Assembly: GCF_002079305.1 (NCBI RefSeq)
Contig: NZ_CP015041.1
Span: forward strand, 1-64,000
From: Rhodovulum sp. P5
GTDB taxonomy: Bacteria; Pseudomonadota; Alphaproteobacteria; Rhodobacterales; Rhodobacteraceae
Direction: 5' to 3'
DNA length: 64,000 bases
This document shows, piece by piece, positions 42,755 through 51,539 of this stretch. Made by a program: the position numbers and the translations under genes. The notes under the pieces were generated by a model that saw only the letters and a program-made list of their open reading frames with translations, was not told the DNA's origin and did not search any database. Position 1 is the stretch's first letter. The number at the start of each line of letters is the position of its first letter.

Positions 42755-43333
42755 TTGGCCCGTGCGTTTCTGGTTTGGAGTGCCATTGTCGCGCTGGGGG
42801 GAGTGCCGGTTGCAATCGCCATGACAAGCCCCCTGCTGGCCTGGCGCGATCCGGTTTACATCCTCGGCGGGTTTGCCGGAGTGGTGGCCCTGGTACTGAT
42901 CCTCTTTCAGCCATTGTTGGCGGACGGCGCGCTCCCCGGCCTGTCCGTCCGCCGGGGTCGGATCGTGCATCGGTGGCTGGGCACTCTGCTGGTGCTGGCG
43001 GTGCTGCTTCATGTCGGCGGGCTCTGGTTGACCAGCCCGCCCGACGTGATCGATGCGCTTCTGTTCCGGGCACCGACGGCATTCTCGGTGTGGGGCGTGA
43101 TCGCGATGTGGGCGCTGTTCGCGGCGGCTTTATCGGCCATGCTCCGGCGACGGCTGCGGCCGTGGAGGTGGCGCAACGCCCATGTGGTGCTTGTGTCGAT
43201 CTGCGTCGCTGGCTGTGTCGGGCACGCGCTTCTGATCGAAGGCACGATGGGCACGGTGTCCAAGGGCGTCCTTTGCGCCGCCACGCTCGCCGCGACTGCG
43301 AAAACCATTTTCAACTTGCGCCAAGGGCCATGA
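42755..43333 (+). CDS. Ferric-reductase-like transmembrane protein
   Basis: This 192-residue protein starts with TTG at 42755 and has about five to six membrane helices. Histidines in RRGRIVHRWLGTLLVLAVLL, VLLHVGGLW, RNAHVVLVSICVAGCVGHAL lie in the spacing typical of heme-b-binding ferric reductase/YedZ-type domains. It is immediately downstream of the Tat-exported protein, which resembles the arrangement of a periplasmic oxidoreductase with its heme b anchor. No flavin or NAD domain is attached. Confidence 0.72.
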   Translation: MARAFLVWSAIVALGGVPVAIAMTSPLLAWRDPVYILGGFAGVVALVLILFQPLLADGALPGLSVRRGRIVHRWLGTLLVLAVLLHVGGLWLTSPPDVIDALLFRAPTAFSVWGVIAMWALFAAALSAMLRRRLRPWRWRNAHVVLVSICVAGCVGHALLIEGTMGTVSKGVLCAATLAATAKTIFNLRQGP

Positions 43334-43705
43334 ATCGCTGTACGAACACAACCGTCACGGAGGGCGGTGCAAGTACCGGTTTTCCTTCGGTGAAGATCGA
43401 AAGATACCGTATTTCACGCTGCCGGGCCCGGGGTTCGACACCGACAACGATACCGTGAAGAACTGGTGCAAGGCGCGGAGCGTGACCTTCACTCGCTCGC
43501 GCCCGCAGGAGAGTGTTCATCAGCGGGAAAGGCTCCGGAAGATGTGTCTCCGCCCTCGGCCTCCATTCCGCGCCTGGCGACAAGGGGGCAGATCAGGCCC
43601 TCAGCGCTATATGCAATCCCCCGGCACCCCTGCGCTATTTGTCGCATTCCCGTTTCAGGGAAGGAAACGCTTGATCCGTTAGCCTATCCCTTGCACCCTT
43701 TCCGC
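43334..43705. other. Intergenic region, no gene seen
   Basis: This 372-bp spacer between the ferric-reductase-like gene and the diheme cytochrome contains open frames on both strands with no convincing start or codon bias. It probably carries the promoter of the cytochrome-flavoprotein pair. Confidence 0.4.
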
Positions 43706-44422
43706 ATGCGGGGAGGAATTCTGTTTAGCCTTGTGCTTACCTTGGGAGGGGTCGGCCAAGGCATCGCCCAGTCCGGGCCAGAGGAGATCGGCGATCCCGA
43801 GCGGGGCGCCGACGTGTGGATCTTCTGCAGTGGGTGCCATCAGATTGGGCCTGATGCAGAAACGGGGATCGGGCCGCCCCTGAACGGCATTTTCGGGCGG
43901 CGCGCGGCCGCGATAGAGGGTTTCCCGTATTCCAAGTCAATGCGGCGCATGGGAAATGACGGGCTGACCTGGACGTTGGAGACCCTCGACGCTTATCTCG
44001 AAAATCCCAGGGTTCTTGTCTCTGGCACCCGGATGAGTTTCGACGGGCTGGAAGATGCGGGGGAGCGTGCGGACCTTCTGGCCTACCTGCGGGTATATTC
44101 CGATCGTCCGTCAAACATTCCCGAGGCCGCGCCGACGGCCCGACCGGACTATCCGCATCTGCCAGCAGAAACACTCGCCATCGTGGGTGATGCGGCCTAT
44201 GGCGAATATCTGGCCAGCGAATGCCAGACCTGTCACCAGAGCGACGGATCGGACAGGGGGATTCCGTCGATCACGCTCTGGCCCGAAGAGGACTTCGTCC
44301 TGGCCATGCATGCCTACAAGCAAAGACTGCGCCCGCACCCGGTGATGCAGATGATGGCGAGTCGCCTGTCGGACGAGGAGATCGCGGCGCTGGCCGCCTA
44401 TTTCGGTACGCTGTCCCGGTAG
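43706..44422 (+). CDS. Periplasmic diheme cytochrome c (FccA/SoxE type)
   Basis: From ATG 43706 the protein has 238 residues. A signal peptide (MRGGILFSLVLTLGGVGQGI) precedes two heme-binding sites, C41-SG-C44-H45 and C173-QT-C176-H177, each in a separate cytochrome c domain. M110 (SGTRMSF) is the likely sixth ligand of heme 1. A downstream GTG at 43733 with better Shine-Dalgarno spacing is possible. It is followed by the flavoprotein partner and should accept electrons from it during sulfide oxidation. Confidence 0.85.
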   Translation: MRGGILFSLVLTLGGVGQGIAQSGPEEIGDPERGADVWIFCSGCHQIGPDAETGIGPPLNGIFGRRAAAIEGFPYSKSMRRMGNDGLTWTLETLDAYLENPRVLVSGTRMSFDGLEDAGERADLLAYLRVYSDRPSNIPEAAPTARPDYPHLPAETLAIVGDAAYGEYLASECQTCHQSDGSDRGIPSITLWPEEDFVLAMHAYKQRLRPHPVMQMMASRLSDEEIAALAAYFGTLSR

Positions 44423-44484
44423 ACGGCCCGAATTTCGCGAACTTGGAAACGCGCGGTAACCATGTCTAGGGAGGACATACAGAC

Positions 44485-45750
44485 ATGACGCTGAACAGAC
44501 GGAATTTCATCGAAGCAGGTGTGGCACTCGGCGCCGCGCTTTCCGCGCCCCGCGTTATCGGACAGGCGCGGCCGAAGGTCGTGGTCGTGGGCGGCGGTGC
44601 AGGTGGGGCCACCGCTGCGCGCTATCTGGCCAAGGACGGCAAGGGCGCCATGGACGTGACGTTGATAGAACCGACGCGCACCTATTACACCTGCTTCTTT
44701 TCCAACCTTTATATCGGCGGGTTTCGGGAGTTCTCCTCCATCGGGCACAGCTATGGCGAACTGGCGTCGGGCTATGGCGTGAATGTCGTTCATGACTGGG
44801 TCGTGGGGGTCGACCGCGACGCGAGCACCGTTGCCACGGCGGCAGGCCACACCTTCCCATATGACCGGCTTATTGTGGCACCGGGCATCGATTTTGTGGC
44901 AGGCGCCGTGCCGGGATGGAGCGCGGCCGCCCAGAACAAGATGCCCCACGCCTGGAAGGCCGGCAGCCAGACCCAGTTGCTCAAGGCGCAGATCGAATCG
45001 ATGCCGGAGGGCGGCGTTTACTGCATGGTGGCCCCACCCAATCCCTATCGCTGTCCGCCCGGGCCGTATGAGCGGGTGTCGATGGTCGCCCATGTGCTGA
45101 AGGAGAAGAATCCCACGGCGAAAATCCTTATCGTCGATCCAAAGGCGAAGTTTTCCAAACAGGCTTTGTTCCAGGAGGGCTGGACCCGGCATTACGACGG
45201 AATGATCGAATGGGTCGGCCCGGATTTCGGCGGGGCGAATGTTTCGGTCAACCCCGATACGATGGAGGTCGATATCGACGGAACAGTCGAAACGGTCGAT
45301 GTCTGCAATGTCATCCCCAGGCAGAAGGCAGGCCACATCGCTCATGTGATGGGGCTGACCGAAAGCAGCGGATTTTGCCCCATCGTGCCGACGACCATGC
45401 AAAGCAGGATGGACGAGAACATCCATGTTCTGGGCGACGCCACCATTGCCGGCGACATGCCGAAATCCGGCTTTTCGGCCAACAGCCAGGCCAAGGTAGC
45501 GGCCATGGCAGTGCGCGGCGCGCTGACCGGCAGCCGTGTGTTCCCAGCGAAATACTCCAACACCTGCTGGTCGTTGATCGACACTGATGACGGGGTAAAG
45601 GTTGGTGCCTCCTATCAGGCGACGGACGAAAAGATCGCCAAGGTCGATGGTTTCATCAGCCAGACCGGGGAAGACGCGGCGCTACGCAAAGCGACCTACG
45701 AGGAGAGTGTCGGCTGGTATGCGGGGATCACGACCGACATGTTCGGCTGA
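44485..45750 (+). CDS. fccB: Sulfide dehydrogenase flavoprotein subunit (FccB/SoxF)
   Basis: This 421-residue protein has a Tat signal (NRRNFIEAGVALGAALSAPR) and an FAD-binding GxGxxG (VVVVGGGAGGATAARYL). The redox-active Cys pair of flavocytochrome c sulfide dehydrogenase is present: C190 in NPYRCPPGPYER and C361 in NTCWSLI. The C-terminal FCSD flavin-binding domain (DDGVKVGASYQATDEKIAKV) is complete. AGGGAGGA precedes the ATG. It oxidises sulfide to sulfur/polysulfide in the periplasm and passes electrons to the diheme cytochrome encoded just upstream. Confidence 0.92.
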   Translation: MTLNRRNFIEAGVALGAALSAPRVIGQARPKVVVVGGGAGGATAARYLAKDGKGAMDVTLIEPTRTYYTCFFSNLYIGGFREFSSIGHSYGELASGYGVNVVHDWVVGVDRDASTVATAAGHTFPYDRLIVAPGIDFVAGAVPGWSAAAQNKMPHAWKAGSQTQLLKAQIESMPEGGVYCMVAPPNPYRCPPGPYERVSMVAHVLKEKNPTAKILIVDPKAKFSKQALFQEGWTRHYDGMIEWVGPDFGGANVSVNPDTMEVDIDGTVETVDVCNVIPRQKAGHIAHVMGLTESSGFCPIVPTTMQSRMDENIHVLGDATIAGDMPKSGFSANSQAKVAAMAVRGALTGSRVFPAKYSNTCWSLIDTDDGVKVGASYQATDEKIAKVDGFISQTGEDAALRKATYEESVGWYAGITTDMFG

Positions 45751-45959
45751 TTGTCACACACGGGGAGGGTCCGGCCGCGCGCCTTGGCCGGGCCATCTCC
45801 TTTCCCGTTGAGTTCAGGTACCACTCTTGCCTGTGGTATGCGAACGCGCCGAAGCGCTGCGCCCGGCGCTTTGCGTCTAAAGCCCCGCGCGCCTGCACAT
45901 TGCTGGGGTAGCTTCCCGCTTTGATATGCCTTGCACGCACCGAGCGAGCGGACAGATTT

Positions 45960-46087
45960 CCGGGGCACGCGGACCTGCCGCGTCGCGGGCGGGCGTGCAG
46001 CGCAATCTCGACCGGCTCGCCGACCGCGGGCGGATCCGAGAGGTGACCGGGCATGGGCGCGATTGGCTCTGGGCGGCGGCAGTGTGA
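45960..46087 (+). pseudogene. C-terminal winged-helix fragment
   Basis: The frame reads GVQRNLDRLADRGRIREVTG then HGRDWLWAAAV and stop. It matches the last helix-turn-wing of Fic- or DUF1612-type proteins (…L-x-R-E-V-T-G-x-G-R-x-x-x-W). No upstream portion remains. It is part of a patch of gene remnants before the intact toxin-antitoxin pair. Confidence 0.5.
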
Positions 46088-46136
46088 CGAGTGGCGACCG
46101 CGGTCATGAACGGGCTCAACGAGGATGCTGCCCGGG

Positions 46137-46424
46137 TTTATCGCGCGCGAGGTCATGGTGGACCTGGTCTGGGTGCTCGAACGGGCCTACGGCTTCAGCC
46201 GCGCCGAGGTGGCCGGCGCGCTGGAGAGCCTGCTTTCGGCGGCCGGGATCGACGTGGCAGCGGCGGACGATGTCGGGCAGGGCTTGTTTCGGTAACGCGA
46301 CACGGGCTTCGGCTTTGCCGATCTCATGATCGCCGCCGCGGCCCGGCGGGTCGGGGCGCGCCCGCTCGTGACCTTAGACCGGAAGGCCGCGCGCCTGACC
46401 GGGGTCGAACTGTTGCAAGGCTGA
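46137..46424 (+). pseudogene. PIN-domain toxin with nonsense codon and missing N-terminus
   Basis: The frame reads FIAREVMVDLVWVLERAYGF, continues through AGIDVAAADDVGQGLFR, hits TAA at 46293-46295, then resumes RDTGFGFADLMIAAAARRVG, PLVTLDRKAARLTGVELLQG and stop. This is the central and C-terminal part of a VapC-like PIN protein. A Tyr codon (TAC) probably became TAA. The N-terminal D-T-N segment is absent and no antitoxin precedes it. Confidence 0.72.
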
Positions 46425-46665
46425 GCGGGCCGAAGGTGCGTGGCGGTGTTCAATTCTCCCCTGACGGGACGACAGGGCGCGGGCTGTTCCAGGGCATCAA
46501 GGGGCGCCATGGGATGCAGACGGCCTTGGCATGACGCTCGGGGCAGAAGATGATCGGTCGCCCTGGAAATCTGATCTGCTTGTGGTCCGGCGGCCATTGT
46601 GGCACGACAGCGAGATTGACCTCTGGCATCTAGCTATCTATCTGGACATAAACAGGGAGGCGCGG

Positions 46666-46920
46666 ATGTGGACACTTCACGATGCCAAGAACCGGTTCAG
46701 CGAGGTGGTGAACGCCGCCCTTGCCGGCACGCCGCAGGAAATCTCCCGGCGCGGCAAGCCCGCGGTCGTCGTCCTGTCGGCCAGCGCCTATGCCGATATG
46801 AAGGCGCGCGTGACGGCCGAGCGGCCGAGCTTTGCCGAGCATCTGGCGCGGTTTCCGGGCATGGGGGATGACGACCTCCCGCGGCTTGAGGCACGGATGC
46901 GCGACCTCGACCTCGGATGA
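46666..46920 (+). CDS. Phd/YefM-type antitoxin
   Basis: The ATG at 46666 follows AGGGAGG and gives 84 residues. MWTLHDAKNRFSEVVNAALA then ISRRGKPAVVVLSASAYADM is the Phd/YefM DNA-binding fold. The C-terminal tail (ARFPGMGDDDLPRLEARMRD) should inhibit the PIN toxin whose gene overlaps by 4 bp. An AT-rich stretch with CTAGCTATCTATCT repeats lies just upstream and may hold the operator. Confidence 0.88.
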   Translation: MWTLHDAKNRFSEVVNAALAGTPQEISRRGKPAVVVLSASAYADMKARVTAERPSFAEHLARFPGMGDDDLPRLEARMRDLDLG

Positions 46921-47324
46921 TCCTGCTCGATACCAATGTGCTCTCCGCCCTGCGGCGACCGGAGCGCGCGGAGCAGGTCGCCCGTTGGCTTCGGGCACAA
47001 CCCGATGACGCGCTTTTCCTAAGTGTCGTGACGATCGGCGAGATCGAACGCGGCATCGCCCTGCAGGCGCCGAAGAACCCGGATTTCGCCCGCGACTTGG
47101 CCGACTGGCTGTCGGCGACGATGGACTATTACGCGGATCGCATTCTCGACTTCGGCGCGGCCGAGGCCCGCATCTGGGGGCGCCTCTCTGCAGAGATCGG
47201 CTCGGCCGGCGCCGATCTGATGATTGCCGCCACGGCGTTGCATCATGGCGCGGCCGTTGCCACCCGGAACGTGACGGATTTTCGGCCAACCGGTGTCGCG
47301 GTGATCGATCCCTTCGCGGGTTGA
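46917..47324 (+). CDS. PIN-domain toxin (FitB/VapC type)
   Basis: This 135-residue PIN protein begins MILLDTNVLSALRRPERAEQ with the first catalytic Asp, has E in SVVTIGEIERGI, and D in SAGADLMIAATALHHG plus VATRNVTDF near the end. It is a complete FitB/VapC-like ribonuclease toxin coupled to the Phd-type antitoxin. A short relic at 25360-25431 is closely similar to its WLSATMDYYADRILDFGAAE region. Confidence 0.9.
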   Translation: MILLDTNVLSALRRPERAEQVARWLRAQPDDALFLSVVTIGEIERGIALQAPKNPDFARDLADWLSATMDYYADRILDFGAAEARIWGRLSAEIGSAGADLMIAATALHHGAAVATRNVTDFRPTGVAVIDPFAG

Positions 47325-47391
47325 GAAAGCAACGAACCCGGCACTTTTCCGAAGCAAGCCCATTACCCGGACGGTCCGAAAACCTGCCGTG

Positions 47392-48837
47392 TCACAATAA
47401 TTTCTGAACCCTCTTCAACGCCGGATAGAGGGCCCTGTATGCGGCCAGCCGGTCTTGTACCCCCTCGGCCGCGTCTGGCGACGGTTTGAACCATCTGTTG
47501 GGTTCGGGCTTGGCCATTACCGATGCGGGATCAGCCATACCTGTCGAGGCCAGGGCCAGTCGGGCCGCGCCCAAGGCCGGGCCGACATCGGCGCCGTCGC
47601 TCCGGGCGAGGGGGCAGCCTGTCGCATCGGCGATCATCTGCATCAGGAGGTCGTTTCGCGCTCCGCCACCGATGGCCAGAAGGCTGTCTGGCTTCGTGCC
47701 AGCCTCTGCAAGCGCTGCCATCGCGTCGGCAAAGGTGAAAGCAATCGCCTCCAGCACTGCGCGCATGAGACTGCCTTGCGTTGTTGTTTCGCCCAGCATG
47801 GCGAACCCGCCGCGGATCGCCGCATCGCCATGCGGCGTTCGTTCGCCCATCAGATACGGCAGAAAAAGCGGGCCGGTAGAAGCGGATTCGGCTTCGGCCA
47901 GCAACGCCTCGATGGGCCGGTCGAGAAGTCCTGCCAGCCAGGCAATCGGGCGCGCGCCATTCAGCATGGCCGCCATCTGGAACCAGCGATCCGGCAAGGT
48001 GTGTGCGTAGGCGTGGATGCGGCTTTCGGGGTTGGGGCGGTAATCCCTTGTGGTGACAAACAATTGACCGGAGGTGCCAAGCGACAGGAACCCGTCGCCT
48101 TCCTCGATCGCGCCGATGCCGACCGCCCCCGCCGCGGCATCGCCTGCACCGGTCGCGACGGGAATGCCAGCCGGCAGGCCGAGGTCCTCGGCCGCGCCGG
48201 GCAGCAGCTGGCCGGCGATGTCGGCTCCGTTGCGCAGGTCGGGCAGCCAGGCGGGGTCGGTCGCGCTGATCTCGCACAGCCGGTCCGACCAGGCCCGCCG
48301 TTGCTGATCAAGCCACCCGGTGCCCGCCGCATCCGATGGATCGGTCACACAGGCGCCATGCAGGCACAGGCCGATGTAGTCCTTGGGCAGAAGGACATGG
48401 GCGATACGCGTATGGGTTTTCGGTTCATGCCGTGCCAACCACAAAAGCTTGGGCGCGGTAAAGCCCGGCATGGGCGGTACGCCGGACAGCTGGCCGACCT
48501 GCGGTTCGGCGTCCGTCATCGCGGCGCATTCGGCTGTCGCGCGGCCGTCATTCCAAAGGATCGCAGGGCGGATGGGCTTGTGCGCGGCATCCAGCAGGAC
48601 GGCCCCGTGCATTTGACCGGACAGCCCGATGGCGCACACCCGTGCCCGCGCTTCGGGCGGCAGCCCGCGCACCGCCTTGCAGGCACCCGTCCACCAGGCA
48701 TCACAATCCTGTTCACTGGCCTCCCGAAACGGATGCAAGACCGAAAGCGAGGCGGATGCCGTGGCGCTGACAGCGCCACGGTCGTCAATGATGCAGGCTT
48801 TCACAGCCGAAGTACCGAGGTCGATCCCGAGATACAT
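47392..48837 (-). CDS. xylB: Xylulokinase
   Basis: From ATG 48837 (MYLGIDLGTSAVKACIIDDR) the protein has 481 residues, typical for FGGY-family xylulokinase. Visible motifs are the N-terminal DLGTSAVK, SGQMHGAVLLD, the substrate-pocket Asp in DPSDAAGTGWLD, GAGDAAAGAVG and the ATP-binding LLAIGGGARNDLLMQMIADA. It phosphorylates D-xylulose, formed from D-arabitol by the polyol dehydrogenases of this operon, for entry into the pentose phosphate pathway. It is the last gene of the polyol operon. Confidence 0.92.
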   Translation of the reverse strand: MYLGIDLGTSAVKACIIDDRGAVSATASASLSVLHPFREASEQDCDAWWTGACKAVRGLPPEARARVCAIGLSGQMHGAVLLDAAHKPIRPAILWNDGRATAECAAMTDAEPQVGQLSGVPPMPGFTAPKLLWLARHEPKTHTRIAHVLLPKDYIGLCLHGACVTDPSDAAGTGWLDQQRRAWSDRLCEISATDPAWLPDLRNGADIAGQLLPGAAEDLGLPAGIPVATGAGDAAAGAVGIGAIEEGDGFLSLGTSGQLFVTTRDYRPNPESRIHAYAHTLPDRWFQMAAMLNGARPIAWLAGLLDRPIEALLAEAESASTGPLFLPYLMGERTPHGDAAIRGGFAMLGETTTQGSLMRAVLEAIAFTFADAMAALAEAGTKPDSLLAIGGGARNDLLMQMIADATGCPLARSDGADVGPALGAARLALASTGMADPASVMAKPEPNRWFKPSPDAAEGVQDRLAAYRALYPALKRVQKLL

Positions 48838-48918
48838 GCCCAGCGATTCCCTTGCCATTTGCAGCGTATCGGACACCGTTTGCCGCGCTTGCGCGAAGAC
48901 GAGGCAGGCGATGCCGTC

Positions 48919-49212
48919 CTACATCTCTGCCCCGGTTTCCAGCGACAGTTTTCGTCTGGAGGACGGTTGCGCCCCTGTCCGCATCACGGCCATTCCGATT
49001 GCGGCAATGCGCTGTTCCAGCGCCGCCCGCAGCATGTTTCCGAAGTCGTCCGCGGACAGACCCGCCAGCAGGCCCTTCGGGACAACAAGCCGCCCCAGCG
49101 CGATGGTGGTGTTGAAGCCGGCACCGTCACGATGGGCCGGACAGGCCGGGTCTTCCACCAGATCGCGAACCGGGATCGTGGCGATCAGCACTTTACAACA
49201 GCCCAGGATCAT
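48919..49212 (-). pseudogene. Fructokinase (PfkB family) remnant
   Basis: The frame begins MILGCCKVLIATIPVRDLVE and continues GAGFNTTIALGRLVVPKGLL then AGLSADDFGNMLRAAL, the N-terminal third of a PfkB fructokinase (family: MILCCGEALIDM, GGAVFNTAIALGRLG). The GGA motif and catalytic centre have decayed, and the protein ends after about 97 residues without the GAGD catalytic motif. Position between mtlK and xylB is where a fructokinase would serve mannitol catabolism. Confidence 0.75.
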
Positions 49213-49258
49213 CGCGCGCCCTTTCCGGTTACGACGGGTCGGGCCATTGCCTGATCGG

Positions 49259-50737
49259 TCATTGGGGCGGGTGCCCCTGCATATAGGCCTTAAGCGCGGA
49301 GTCCGTGCCATCGCTCCATAGCATGCGCAACCATCGGTCGAACGGCGCGGCAAAGCGAGGCTCCTGTGCCAGCGTCCCGTAGGTGGCGGCTTGCTCAAGC
49401 CAGGCGGCGGGCCGGTCGCGCGCCTGCAATGCGGTCGCGTGCAGCACGTCCCAATTGGGATCGTTGGGCGCGATATCAGAGCCGTCCTCGCGGCGACCAG
49501 CGCACATGCGGGCCCAGAGCGCCTCTACCAGAGCCAGCCCGTCCACGGGGGAATCGGCAGTCAGCGCATCGCGCAGGATCGGCAGCACGAAGCCCGCGTG
49601 GCGGGACGAGCCGTCGAAGGCAACGCGGCGCGTGGTGTCGCGAATGGCGGGATTGGAAAACCGCGTCTCGATCAGGCGGAGGTATTGCTCTGGGGACATG
49701 CCCGGTACCGGCGCGACCTGTGGCACGATCTCTTCCGCTTCGACCTTGCGCCAGAAGGGGGCGATTTGGGGATGTGCCATGCAGTCGGCGATGGTCTCCA
49801 CCCCCAGCAATTCGCCCGCATTCGCCAAGACCTGGTGGCCGGCGTTGAGGATACGGATCTTCATCGCCTCATAATCGTGGACCCGGTCGGTAAAGGTCGC
49901 GGCGGCCTTGTCCCAGTCCGGACGGCCGGCGCAGAACGCATCCTCCATCACCCATTGACGGAAATTCTCGTGTGTCACCGGGGCGGCGTCGTCGATGCCG
50001 AGCGCCGCCGCCGCGGCGATCTCGGCCGGGCCGGTGGCTGGCACGATGCAGTCGACCATCGAGTTTGGAAAGGTGCACTGCGCCTCGATCCACTCTGCCA
50101 GCGCCGGGTCCGACATACGTGCCAGGCCCACCACCGCGTCGCGCGTGATGGCACCGTTGCAGCGCAGGTTGTCGCAGCTTTGCACGGTAAAGGGGCCGCT
50201 ACCCGCATCGCGGCGTAGTCGCAGGGCGGCGACGATGGCCCCGAAAGCCGTCCGCGGGGCTTCCGGCTGGGCGGCGTCGTGGGCGATGTCGGGGTGGCCG
50301 GGGTCGAAGGCGCCCGTGGCAGGGTTCACGAAATAGCCGCCCTCGGTCACGGTTAGCGACACGATGCGGATCGCGGGGTCCGCCATCTGCGCGATCAGCG
50401 GGCCATTGCCCTCTTCCACCGGTAGAAAGTCGATCATGGAACCCACGATCTCGGCCGAGATGCCGGTGGGGTCCAACTCGATCAGAGTGGTCAGGCAATC
50501 TTGCGCCAGCAGGCGTTCGCGCATCGCGTTGTCGGCGGGCCGCACGCCCGCGCCGACGATCGCCCAATCATGGGCCAGGCCCTGCTGCATCAATCGGTGT
50601 AGATACCAGGACTGGTGGGCGCGGTGGAAATTGCCCAGCCCGATATGCACGATGCCGGGGGTCAAGGCGCTGCGGTCATAGCTGGGGCGTTCGATGCCCT
50701 CGGGCAGGTCGGCCAGCGTGGCGGTGCTGAGTTTCAT
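49259..50737 (-). CDS. mtlK: Mannitol 2-dehydrogenase
   Basis: This 492-residue long-chain polyol dehydrogenase has the NAD-binding GIVHIGLGNFHRAHQSWYLH near residue 28 and the family signature VDCIVPATG. The catalytic helix is around KIRILNAGHQVLANAGELLG, containing the conserved K-x-x-x-x-N-x-x-H pattern. It oxidises D-mannitol to D-fructose and D-arabitol to D-xylulose with NAD. The order smoS-mtlK-xylB matches the sorbitol operon of Rhodobacter sphaeroides. Confidence 0.93.
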   Translation of the reverse strand: MKLSTATLADLPEGIERPSYDRSALTPGIVHIGLGNFHRAHQSWYLHRLMQQGLAHDWAIVGAGVRPADNAMRERLLAQDCLTTLIELDPTGISAEIVGSMIDFLPVEEGNGPLIAQMADPAIRIVSLTVTEGGYFVNPATGAFDPGHPDIAHDAAQPEAPRTAFGAIVAALRLRRDAGSGPFTVQSCDNLRCNGAITRDAVVGLARMSDPALAEWIEAQCTFPNSMVDCIVPATGPAEIAAAAALGIDDAAPVTHENFRQWVMEDAFCAGRPDWDKAAATFTDRVHDYEAMKIRILNAGHQVLANAGELLGVETIADCMAHPQIAPFWRKVEAEEIVPQVAPVPGMSPEQYLRLIETRFSNPAIRDTTRRVAFDGSSRHAGFVLPILRDALTADSPVDGLALVEALWARMCAGRREDGSDIAPNDPNWDVLHATALQARDRPAAWLEQAATYGTLAQEPRFAAPFDRWLRMLWSDGTDSALKAYMQGHPPQ

Positions 50738-50765
50738 CGGGTGGCTCCCCGCGGTTGGGTGTTCA

Positions 50766-51539
50766 TCAGCTCATCCAGTTGCCGCCATCGACATTGTAGG
50801 TCTGGGCGACGATGTAATCTGCCTCTTTCGAGGCGAGGAAGATGGCCATGCCGGTCAGATCTCCGGCCCGGCCCATGCGGCCATAGGGGACGGCGGCGCC
50901 AACTTCCTTTTTCTTCTGGCCCGGGGCTTTGCCTTCGTACTTGGCGAAGAGCGCATCGACCCCGTCCCAGTGTTCACCATCCACCACACCCGGCGCGATG
51001 GCGTTCACGTTGATGCCGTGGGCGATCAGGTTCAGCCCGGCCGACTGGGTCAGGCTGATAACCGCGGCCTTGGTGGCGCAATACACGGCGACGAGCGACT
51101 CGCCCCGGCGCCCGGCCTGGCTGGCCATGTTGATGATCTTGCCGCCGCCGCCACGTGTGATCATGTGGCGCGCCACCGCTTGCAGGGTGAACAACGTGCC
51201 CGCCACGTTGACGGCGAAAACGCGGTCATAGTCTTCACGCGTGATCTCGGTGATGGGGGCGGCGGTGAAAAGCGCCGCATTGTTGATCAGTATGTCGATG
51301 CGGCCCAGCCGGTCGGCGGTGTCCGCCACGGCGGTGTCAACGCTGTCCTGGCGGGTCACGTCCAGTTCCACCGCGATCGCGGCGGGGCCGATTTCAGCCG
51401 CCGCGGCCTGCGCGGCCGCGATGTTGATATCGGCGATGGCGACCTTTGCGCCCTCGTCTACGTAAGCCTTCGCAAAGGCCAGCCCGATGCCGCGCGCCGC
51501 GCCCGTGATCAGGGCGCATTTGTCCTGCAAGCGTTTCAT
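50766..51539 (-). CDS. smoS: Sorbitol (glucitol) dehydrogenase, SDR family
   Basis: This 257-residue short-chain dehydrogenase has the cofactor motif TGAARGIG (residues about 12-19), NNAA, and the catalytic Ser and Tyr-x-x-x-Lys ([16 protein letters not shown]). The length and the ending GGNWMS match SmoS/PolS sorbitol dehydrogenases. It converts D-sorbitol to D-fructose (or galactitol to tagatose). It overlaps smoK by 4 bp, so transport and oxidation are translationally linked. Confidence 0.92.
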   Translation of the reverse strand: MKRLQDKCALITGAARGIGLAFAKAYVDEGAKVAIADINIAAAQAAAAEIGPAAIAVELDVTRQDSVDTAVADTADRLGRIDILINNAALFTAAPITEITREDYDRVFAVNVAGTLFTLQAVARHMITRGGGGKIINMASQAGRRGESLVAVYCATKAAVISLTQSAGLNLIAHGINVNAIAPGVVDGEHWDGVDALFAKYEGKAPGQKKKEVGAAVPYGRMGRAGDLTGMAIFLASKEADYIVAQTYNVDGGNWMS

